From JAVKFF01 sp040226215 (lineage in GTDB: Bacteria; Pseudomonadota; Alphaproteobacteria; DSM-16000; Inquilinaceae), in the NCBI GenBank assembly GCA_040226215.1, contig JAVKFF010000006.1, positions 1-6,133 of the forward strand: 6,133 bases of DNA. Direction: 5' to 3'. This document shows positions 1 through 5,470 of the stretch, one piece after another; position 1 is the stretch's first letter; every line of letters starts with the position of its first letter. The position numbers and the translations under genes are program-made. The notes beneath the pieces are model-generated. The model was not told the origin of the DNA. It did no database searches and was given only the letters and a program-made list of their open reading frames with translations.

Positions 1-2089
1 CCTCCTGCCCCACGGCCTGGCGGTCGGCCGACCCGCCGTCGAGCAGGCGAAGCGCCAGCCAGCGCGCGAGTTGCGGCGCCGCCACGCTGGTGCCGTTCAT
101 TGCCACCATCGAGCCCGACTGGGAACCGGCGCCGATGACGCCGCCCTGCACCAGCGAGTCCTCCGCGACGAGGGCGGCGTCGGGACCGCGCCGGGTGGAG
201 GGCGCGGTGGCGGGTCCGCCCGAGGAATAGGCCGCCATCTCGCCCGACCGGCGCGTCCAGCCGCCCGCGACGATCACGCCGTTCGGGGCGTCGCCGGTGG
301 CAAACGGGCTGAGCGTGCCCGCGCGGCGAATCGGCGAGGCCGGTGCGGCCGGATCGACCGTCAGCGGCCGTCCCAGGGCGTCGAAGCGCATATAGGCCGC
401 ATCCTCGAAATAGGACTGACGGCCGCGCAGCGGATAGTTGGGCAGGCTGTCATCGCGCTGGATGCGGGCGTGGATGACCTCGTCGGGCGTGATCTCGCCA
501 GGCTCTAGGACGACCTGCCACAACCCGTGCGGCGCCAGGTCGGGCCGGGCCTCCTCGTGCGCGGTTGGCTTGATCATCAGCGTCAGGCGACCGCGTCCGG
601 TGCCGCCGGCGACGTGGTGCAGGGCCAGCCGGCCGAAGACCTGGCCGTCGCGCACCAGGTCGATTGCGCGCGGACCCGGCGTCTGTCCAAGGGCGAGCGT
701 GACTGTCTGGCCGCTCGGCGTGATCACCCGCGCGGCGGCGAGCACGCGCCTGGTCGCCGCCGCCGAAGGCCGCCGTGGTAGCCAGAAATGCAGGAAGCTG
801 GCCGTCTTGTCGTCGGGCTGCACGCGCCAGTGGATCGATACCCGCGCGTCCGGCGCGCAGCCGCTGGTCGGGGCTGGCGGGAAGCGGAGGACAGCGTGGG
901 CTTGCGCGAGATTGCCGTTGCCAGCCGGCACCACGACGCGGATCTGGCGCCGCCGGCTGGTCGCCAGGCGGGTCAGCAGGGCGGCGATCGGGTCCGTGCC
1001 GTCATGGGCGCCGGCGAAGGTGCCGTAGCTGAAGTTCAGCACCAGCGGCAGGCCCCGGCAGCCGCTGCGGCGGTCGATGTCGCGCGCCTTCTCGAGAATG
1101 AAGTCGATGGCCAGCGCGAGGTCGGGCAGCAATTCGTCTCCACCCGTCGCCTCGGTTACCGTGGCCGGCAGCTGCACGGCGATGATCGGCAGCCGACCGT
1201 CATCCTCCCCCGGCGGGCGCCCGGCGGCGAGGCTGAGCACGTGGGTGCCGTGGGCGCGCCGGAAGGCGGTCTCGAAGTGAACGCCGCGCGAGAAGTCGAG
1301 GATGCCGAGATCGCGCTGGAAGCCGGCCTCGTCGAGCACACCGGTGCCGGGATCGCCGCCGGAGGCGTTCGCCACCAGCGCCGCGTCGATCTCGGCCTTG
1401 GTCAGCTCGCGGCCCCGCCTGGTGCCGGGGGCGCCGCGGTTGCCGTCCCGGTCGGCCATGATCCAGGCATGCTCGATCCGCGTGCCGCCCGCGGCGTCGC
1501 GGAACAGCTCGTGGCCAAGCGCGATGCCGTCGTCGATCACCGCGACGATGACCCGCGGCGCGCCGCCAGCCCCACCGCCTGCCGGGCCGTCCTGCCCTGC
1601 TGGCGCGTTCCAGCGCGTCTCCGCATCTGTGTCGCCGCCTGCGTCCGGTGTCGGGTCCCCGCGCGGCTCGTCGCCGCCAAGATCGCCAGTGATGCGCCGG
1701 CCGACGGTGACCGCGCGAATGCCGGTGCGACGTTCGTCGGCTTCCTCGTCCGCGTCCGGAAGCTGTGCCAGCAGCCGCTCGATCGCCGCGCGGCCGGCAT
1801 AGACCGTCATCCCGCCCGCGTGGAGCGGCTCACCACCTTCGTCGTCATCGGCCGCGCCGACCTCGCGGGTCTGCTTGGAGCCGTAGAGCGGGGGCACGAT
1901 GAGCGCATCCGGCGCAACGTCGGCGAAGGCGCGCTTGGCCTCGCCGATGTCCGCCAGGAAGGACGCGGCGCCGGTGAACTCCACCCGTACGCTCCACAGC
2001 TCCGCGCCCGCGGCCGGCGGATAGTAGCCCGCCATGTCGTCGAGGCGCCAGCGCAGCAGCGGGTCGACGCGGTCCTCCCACCCGGTCAT
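1..2089 (-). CDS. Subtilisin-like (S8 family) serine peptidase, C-terminus cut by window edge
   Basis: This is a serine endopeptidase of the subtilase family; its substrate is unknown. The 696 visible residues contain the full catalytic set: Asp186 in VAVIDDGI, His280 in HGTHV, the oxyanion Asn391 in PAGNGN and the nucleophile Ser668 in NGTSVAAP. Residue 187 is Asp where most subtilases have Thr or Ser. Residues 1-160 are an N-terminal region ending in an acidic, Gly/Pro-rich linker (about 135-178). It could be a prodomain, but I see no clear I9-type motif. No signal peptide is visible, so the protein is probably cytosolic or exported by a non-Sec route. About 275 residues separate Asn391 and Ser668, far more than the 65 or so in subtilisin; residues about 415-545 look beta-rich and are probably an inserted domain. 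The ATG at 2089 is supported by AGGAGG 7 bases upstream. It lies 25 bases after the PAP2 gene, so it is likely the third gene of the operon. The C-terminus lies beyond base 1. The family call is firm; the biological role is unknown. Confidence 0.93.
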   Translation of the reverse strand, partial: MTGWEDRVDPLLRWRLDDMAGYYPPAAGAELWSVRVEFTGAASFLADIGEAKRAFADVAPDALIVPPLYGSKQTREVGAADDDEGGEPLHAGGMTVYAGRAAIERLLAQLPDADEEADERRTGIRAVTVGRRITGDLGGDEPRGDPTPDAGGDTDAETRWNAPAGQDGPAGGGAGGAPRVIVAVIDDGIALGHELFRDAAGGTRIEHAWIMADRDGNRGAPGTRRGRELTKAEIDAALVANASGGDPGTGVLDEAGFQRDLGILDFSRGVHFETAFRRAHGTHVLSLAAGRPPGEDDGRLPIIAVQLPATVTEATGGDELLPDLALAIDFILEKARDIDRRSGCRGLPLVLNFSYGTFAGAHDGTDPIAALLTRLATSRRRQIRVVVPAGNGNLAQAHAVLRFPPAPTSGCAPDARVSIHWRVQPDDKTASFLHFWLPRRPSAAATRRVLAAARVITPSGQTVTLALGQTPGPRAIDLVRDGQVFGRLALHHVAGGTGRGRLTLMIKPTAHEEARPDLAPHGLWQVVLEPGEITPDEVIHARIQRDDSLPNYPLRGRQSYFEDAAYMRFDALGRPLTVDPAAPASPIRRAGTLSPFATGDAPNGVIVAGGWTRRSGEMAAYSSGGPATAPSTRRGPDAALVAEDSLVQGGVIGAGSQSGSMVAMNGTSVAAPQLARWLALRLLDGGSADRQAVGQE

Positions 2090-2096
2090 CGCCGGT

Positions 2097-2102
2097 CCTC
2101 CT
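2097..2102 (-). promoter_or_regulatory. Ribosome binding site of the S8 peptidase gene
   Basis: AGGAGG on the minus strand, 7 bases before the ATG at 2089. It is a near-perfect Shine-Dalgarno sequence in the 25-base gap after the PAP2 stop codon, and it fixes the protease start. Confidence 0.85.
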
Positions 2103-2114
2103 GCGCGTTCCGGT

Positions 2115-3233
2115 TCAGACCGTCCACTCCGCCTTCGCCTTGTCCCATAGCCAGTGGAGCTGGTCGGAAGCCGTGACGGCCGTCGGCGGCAGGTCTGCGT
2201 CCTTGCGTCCGCGCGTCTGGTCGTCGGCGGTGCTGGCGTGCAGGCGCCAGTCGAAATCGGCGTTCGGCAACGCGTGGCCGGCGAAGGTCGAGCCCGCGAA
2301 GGCGGGATCGCCATTCGCCGAGGATCGGGCCACGAAGTAGTCCCCCAGAGCCAGGCCGAGAACGGCGCCGGCGGTGCTGTCTATCGGGTAGTGAACGCCG
2401 GCGACGGTGCGGTTGATGGCGATGCGCGCGGCCAGCCGCATGAACTGATCGCCCCAATCCTGCGCGCCATAGGGTGTCGGCTTGGCCTCGGCCAGCAGGC
2501 GCCACATGACCTGGGCCAGCGTGAAGGCCTCCGTGGCGTGGCCGCTCGGCAGGCTGGCATGGCCGGGGGTCTGGATCATCGGCTGGATGCGGGCGGAGAG
2601 CTCGACCGGCCGGCGGCAGGCCAGCGCGTGCTTGAAGCGGATCTCAACCAGGTTGGCGAGCCGGAACGCGGCCTCCAGCAATTCGATCGTGTAGGGCGTC
2701 TTGTTCGGATGCACGTAGCCGAGCGCGCCCAGAAAGGCGATCGGCGCGCCGAGCTGGGCGGTGATCTCGGCGTAGCGGTCGGGCCGCAACTGTACATAGC
2801 CGGCGATGAAGTCGAGCTGGTCGTAGAAGACATCGAGCGCCGGCCGTGACATGCGCACGACCGGCTGCTGCGTCCCGCCCGGCTCCGTGTGCGTCAACAC
2901 GTGGAACGCCACGCCCGACACCGTTTCCGTGGCGAAGGAAATCGGCGACATGATCTCGAATTCGTAGAGCAGGAGGCGCGCCCAGCGGGCCATCGAAGGG
3001 ATCTGGTCCGGGGCGTCCATTGGCAGATCGCCCGCATGGCGCAGGGGCGGCTGGACCCAGGTGCCGGCAATGCCGTCGCGCGTGGCGATCAGGGCGGCGG
3101 AAGTCTGCGGGTCGAGCGCATTGCCCAGCGCACCCAGGTTCCCGGGGCCGCTGAAACCGCTGAAGCCACTGAATCCGCTGAAGCCACTGAACCCGCTGAA
3201 TCCGCTGAAGCCACTTTCCGGCCCGCCGCTCAT
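2115..3233 (-). CDS. PAP2 / vanadium-dependent haloperoxidase-fold protein with N-terminal FSG repeats
   Basis: A 372-residue protein of the PAP2 acid phosphatase/vanadium haloperoxidase superfamily. All three signature motifs are present: K201-x6-R208-P209, P229-S230-G231-H232, and R275-x5-H281-x3-D285. In this superfamily these bind phosphate or vanadate, and His232 would be the nucleophile in a phosphatase, with His281 the second active-site His. The visible motifs do not separate phosphatase from haloperoxidase. No signal peptide or convincing membrane helix is seen, so it resembles the soluble haloperoxidase-type branch rather than membrane lipid phosphatases. The N-terminus is unusual: after MSGGPESG come seven perfect Phe-Ser-Gly triplets (residues 9-29), then a Gly/Ala/Pro-rich stretch before the helical domain starts near residue 80. 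The ATG at 3233 has AGGAG 7 bases upstream. It lies 39 bases after the cyclase and 25 bases before the protease, which suggests co-transcription. The fold is confident; the reaction and substrate are not known. Confidence 0.92.
   Translation of the reverse strand: MSGGPESGFSGFSGFSGFSGFSGFSGFSGPGNLGALGNALDPQTSAALIATRDGIAGTWVQPPLRHAGDLPMDAPDQIPSMARWARLLLYEFEIMSPISFATETVSGVAFHVLTHTEPGGTQQPVVRMSRPALDVFYDQLDFIAGYVQLRPDRYAEITAQLGAPIAFLGALGYVHPNKTPYTIELLEAAFRLANLVEIRFKHALACRRPVELSARIQPMIQTPGHASLPSGHATEAFTLAQVMWRLLAEAKPTPYGAQDWGDQFMRLAARIAINRTVAGVHYPIDSTAGAVLGLALGDYFVARSSANGDPAFAGSTFAGHALPNADFDWRLHASTADDQTRGRKDADLPPTAVTASDQLHWLWDKAKAEWTV
3148..3210 (-). repeat. 9-bp tandem repeat, seven units, encoding (Phe-Ser-Gly)x7
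   Basis: Seven contiguous 9-bp units lie inside the start of the PAP2-fold gene; on the plus strand each reads CCRCTGAAN. In codons every unit is TTC, AGC or AGT, then GGN. Phe is always TTC, while Ser and Gly vary at the third position. Pairs of units make an 18-bp higher-order repeat (TTC-AGT-GGC-TTC-AGC-GGN, twice), and the preceding codons for Ser-Gly (AGT-GGC) fit the same pattern. Gain or loss of whole units would keep the reading frame, so copy number may vary between strains. Confidence 0.97.
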
Positions 3234-3240
3234 ATCGTCA

Positions 3241-3245
3241 CTCCT
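3241..3245 (-). promoter_or_regulatory. Ribosome binding site of the PAP2-fold gene
   Basis: AGGAG on the minus strand, 7 bases before the ATG at 3233, in the 39-base gap after the cyclase stop codon. It places translation start just before the FSG tract, so the tract is part of the protein and not an untranslated leader. Confidence 0.8.
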
Positions 3246-3272
3246 GATGCCGCCTCTGGTGAACCTGTTGGA

Positions 3273-5105
3273 CTATCGATCCGGTATTCCCGCCTCGCGC
3301 AAGGTCCGCGCGAAGGCCTGGCCGACGGGAAAGTCGGCGCTGGGCGCGCGGGCGAGCCAGCCGCTGACCGTGAATCCGGGCTCCAGCGCCAGCAGCTCGC
3401 GCGCGGTTTCCGCCGCGCCGGCGCCATCGCCCAGGCGTGTCTGGGCGACGATCTTCACGCGCAGTGTCGAAGTATGCGACCGGTTGAGGCGCAGCGACTC
3501 GTTCGCCAGATGCAGGGCGCGCCCGTAATCCTCCGCCGCGATGGAGGCCGAGGCGGCGAGCGAGTCGTAGTAGTGCCGGTGCGGGTCGAGCGGGGTCAGC
3601 AGCCGGGCGCGCTCGGTCTCCGCCACGGCGAGGCCTCCCTCGCCGCGGAAGGCATGCAGCGTGCCGAGCAGCAGTCGGCCCAGCGCCTCGTTCGGGTTGT
3701 GCTCGAGGGCCGAGCGGTAGCGCTGCTCGGCGATGTCCAGGCGCTTCATCAGATTGGTGTGAACGGCGCCGTCCATCACCAGGGCGAGGCTGTTTTCCGG
3801 GTCGCTGTCGAGCGCCCGCTGGGTGCAGTCGCGCGCCAGATAGGCGTCGCGGTCCGGATCCTCCGTCCAGCCCTGGATGGTGCGCATGACGTACCATTTG
3901 GCCATCCAGGCCTGCGGGATCGGCTGGCGCGGGTCGCGGTCGATCAGGGCGGCCAGCAGCTTGTGCGAGAGCTCGAAATCGGCACGCGAGAGCCGGTGCA
4001 TCAGCTCAATGGCGCCGATGAGGAGCGTGTGGTCCTCGAGCGAGGGGATGGTGCGCGACTGCGCCACTTGGCTCTCGCGCTTCAGGATGGCGCGCCGCAC
4101 CCGGGCGCCGATATCGCCGGCCCAGCCATGGTCGGAGCTCAACATCCCGTCCAGCGGCGCGTCGATGCGGTCGGCCCACAGCACCTTGGCCGTGGTGACC
4201 TCGGCCAGTTCCGCGTCGATGGCGATGCGGCCGCCGCGGGTGGCGAAGCTGCCCGACAGGATGTAGTCGGCGCCGAGCACGGCGCCGATGCGCTCCAGCG
4301 GCGTCTTGCGCGCGCGAAAGGCGAGGGTGGAGAGGCGCGAGATGATGGAGAGATCGGGCGACCGCGCCAGGGTGACGACGATCTCCTCCACCACGCTGTC
4401 GCCGAGCGCCGCCCAGCTCTCCTCGCGCGAGCGCGCCATGAACGGCAGCACCGCCACGACCGGCAGCAGGTGCCCCTCCTCGACCAGCGGCCGCAGCCGC
4501 CGGTGCGTACCGGGCGGATAGACCCGGTAGGCACGCACCTTGTGGGTGACGTGACGCAGATAGCAGTCGCCGAGATCCTCGAACTCCGCATCGAGTTCCG
4601 AGGCCAGGGAATCGCGGATCTCCGCCGAGGCGACGATCTCGCCGGGGCCGGCCAGCGCCATCAGCCGGGCGGCGACGTTGACGCGGCGGCCGTAGATGTC
4701 CTCCTCCGCGCGCCACACCTCGCCGATGTCGAGACCGACGCGGAAACGCAGCGGCGCCGCGCCGCCCTCGGCCGGCGCCATGGTCTGGATGCCCAGCGCC
4801 GCCCGCACCGCGTCGTCGGCGGCCGGGAAGTCGACCAGCAGGCCGTCGCCCAGCTGCTTGATGGTGCGGCCGTTATTGGCGGGCACCACCTCGCCGGCGA
4901 CCCGGCGCAGCGCACGGCGTATGCTTTGCACCGCGCCCGCCTCGTCGGCGTCGATCAGGCGCACCGACTCCACCACGTCGACGAACAGGATCGCCCGCCG
5001 GGTGCGGTCGACCGACGCATTGCCCGGGAAGGGCAGGTCGCCGCCGGCCTCGGCCCTTCCGGGCTCCGCCTGGCCTGTGCCAGCCTTGTCGACGATCGCT
5101 TGCAT
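3273..5105 (-). CDS. Class III adenylate/guanylate cyclase with TolB-like and TPR regions
   Basis: A 610-residue protein that should convert ATP to cAMP. The catalytic domain (about 36-195) keeps the metal-binding Asp43 (LFVDVVES) and Asp87 (LGDGLL), the purine-selecting Lys83 (TIKQLGD) and Asp136 (EDIYG), and the transition-state residues Asn143 and Arg147 (VNVAAR). Lys plus Asp favour ATP over GTP. Residues about 213-340 match the TolB-like region that often follows such cyclases (VVAVLPF, LGDSVVEEIV, LGADYILSGSF, KVLWADRID). Residues about 420-580 are helical TPR-like repeats, such as AEQRYRSALEHNPNE. No membrane segment is seen, so it is probably a soluble dimer with the TPRs as a sensor or docking arm. 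The frame stays open up to a TTG at 5234, with an ATG at 5183. I prefer the ATG at 5105 because the upstream extension is Arg/Gly-rich and the 5183 ATG sits inside the candidate -10 box. The chosen start has only a weak GGGG 3 bases upstream. It is first gene of the minus-strand operon. Confidence 0.9.
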   Translation of the reverse strand: MQAIVDKAGTGQAEPGRAEAGGDLPFPGNASVDRTRRAILFVDVVESVRLIDADEAGAVQSIRRALRRVAGEVVPANNGRTIKQLGDGLLVDFPAADDAVRAALGIQTMAPAEGGAAPLRFRVGLDIGEVWRAEEDIYGRRVNVAARLMALAGPGEIVASAEIRDSLASELDAEFEDLGDCYLRHVTHKVRAYRVYPPGTHRRLRPLVEEGHLLPVVAVLPFMARSREESWAALGDSVVEEIVVTLARSPDLSIISRLSTLAFRARKTPLERIGAVLGADYILSGSFATRGGRIAIDAELAEVTTAKVLWADRIDAPLDGMLSSDHGWAGDIGARVRRAILKRESQVAQSRTIPSLEDHTLLIGAIELMHRLSRADFELSHKLLAALIDRDPRQPIPQAWMAKWYVMRTIQGWTEDPDRDAYLARDCTQRALDSDPENSLALVMDGAVHTNLMKRLDIAEQRYRSALEHNPNEALGRLLLGTLHAFRGEGGLAVAETERARLLTPLDPHRHYYDSLAASASIAAEDYGRALHLANESLRLNRSHTSTLRVKIVAQTRLGDGAGAAETARELLALEPGFTVSGWLARAPSADFPVGQAFARTLREAGIPDR

Positions 5106-5134
5106 GGTCCCCGTTCGGCGTGACCGCGAAACCC

Positions 5135-5163
5135 CGACCGGTCCCCGGCCGTCCCGCCGGTCG
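5135..5163 (-). other. Inverted repeat, possible hairpin in the cyclase mRNA leader
   Basis: CGACCGG at 5135-5141 and its exact complement CCGGTCG at 5157-5163 are separated by 15 GC-rich bases. If transcription starts near 5172, this stem lies in the 5' leader about 30 bases before the cyclase ATG. It has no trailing U-run, so it is not a standard terminator. In DNA this GC-rich a 7-bp stem can occur by chance. Confidence 0.4.
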
Positions 5164-5178
5164 TGTCGGACGGCGCTG

Positions 5179-5207
5179 ATCATGAAACAATCGGAAGGTG
5201 CATTCAA
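5179..5207 (-). promoter_or_regulatory. Candidate sigma70-type promoter for the cyclase operon
   Basis: On the minus strand, TTGAAT (5207-5202) and CATGAT (5184-5179) are separated by exactly 17 bases. Each box matches four of six consensus positions, and the element sits in one of the few AT-rich patches of the intergenic region. A start near 5172 would give a leader of roughly 65 bases before the ATG at 5105. The -10 box contains the palindrome TGATCA and overlaps the alternative cyclase ATG at 5183, which argues against that start. Confidence 0.5.
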
Positions 5208-5323
5208 ATTCGGAGTTCGCCGGGCTCCCTCCAATGCCGCCGGCGGAGGGGTGATGTTCCATGCTCATTTGCGCGTGGCATTGCCTGCGTCCCTCGTCGC
5301 GATAGCCGGCGGCCGGACGACAA

Positions 5324-5352
5324 TCGATTTCGTTAGTCGTTCTCCATATTGT
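5324..5352 (+). promoter_or_regulatory. Weak candidate promoter for the FAD oxidoreductase gene
   Basis: TCGATT (5324-5329), 17 bases, then TATTGT (5347-5352) on the plus strand. The -35 matches three of six positions and the -10 four of six. It is the best spaced pair I can find upstream of the gene in an AT-richer patch, but the match is poor and another sigma factor could be used. Confidence 0.25.
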
Positions 5353-5368
5353 CGGCGATGCGGCGATG
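5353..5368. repeat. 8-bp tandem direct repeat CGGCGATG x2
   Basis: Two adjacent perfect copies lie just downstream of the weak plus-strand promoter candidate, followed by a related GCGGCG. It may be a regulator half-site pair or simple chance in GC-rich DNA. Confidence 0.5.
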
Positions 5369-5458
5369 TTGCGGCGCTACCGTCGCGGGATTGCGCCCGT
5401 TGATGACTCCTCCATGCAGGCGACGGCGAGCCGGGACATGGCGGGCGCACGGAGGCGA

Positions 5459-5464
5459 GGGAGG
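5459..5464 (+). promoter_or_regulatory. Ribosome binding site of the FAD oxidoreductase gene
   Basis: GGGAGG, 6 bases before the ATG at 5471. It decides between this start and the in-frame ATGs at 5438 and 5414, which lack a comparable site. Confidence 0.75.
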
Positions 5465-5470
5465 CAGACC

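Larger units (their letters stand above)
5106..5470. promoter_or_regulatory. Divergent intergenic region between the cyclase operon and the oxidoreductase gene
   Basis: 365 bases between two divergent start codons. I see no convincing gene here: the short open frames lack ribosome sites and recognisable protein features. The middle part (about 5175-5350) has AT-richer patches than the surrounding coding DNA, as expected for promoters. It holds the candidate minus-strand promoter, the leader hairpin, an upstream 10-bp palindrome (CCGCCGGCGG, near 5239-5248) and an 8-bp tandem repeat at 5353-5368. No clear CRP-type TGTGA-N6-TCACA site was found. Confidence 0.7.

Noticed and set aside
788..2176. 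A 462-codon open frame on the plus strand opposite the S8 peptidase
   Set aside because: It is antisense to the protease frame, which carries the full catalytic triad. Its composition is typical of a GC-rich shadow and it has no family match I recognise.
3148..3210. Repeat cluster as a CRISPR array
   Set aside because: The units are 9 bp, contiguous, without spacers and in frame within a gene.
1..5105. The operon as a known cyclic-nucleotide defence system (CBASS or Pycsar)
   Set aside because: There is no CD-NTase, no recognisable cyclic-nucleotide-binding effector and no TIR or membrane effector. The cyclase has the TolB-like/TPR layout of ordinary signalling cyclases.
2889..5123. A 744-codon open frame on the plus strand opposite the cyclase and the PAP2 gene start
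   Set aside because: It is antisense to two genes with complete catalytic motifs. Its translation is Arg/Gly/Ala/His-rich with no recognisable domain, as expected for the shadow of high-GC coding DNA.
5135..5163. Inverted repeat as a Rho-independent terminator
   Set aside because: There is no T-run on either side, and it lies in a divergent promoter region where no gene ends.
5106..5234. N-terminal extension of the cyclase to TTG 5234 or ATG 5183
   Set aside because: The added residues are Arg/Gly-rich and unlike class III cyclase N-termini, there is no ribosome site at either start, and a promoter candidate lies across the region.
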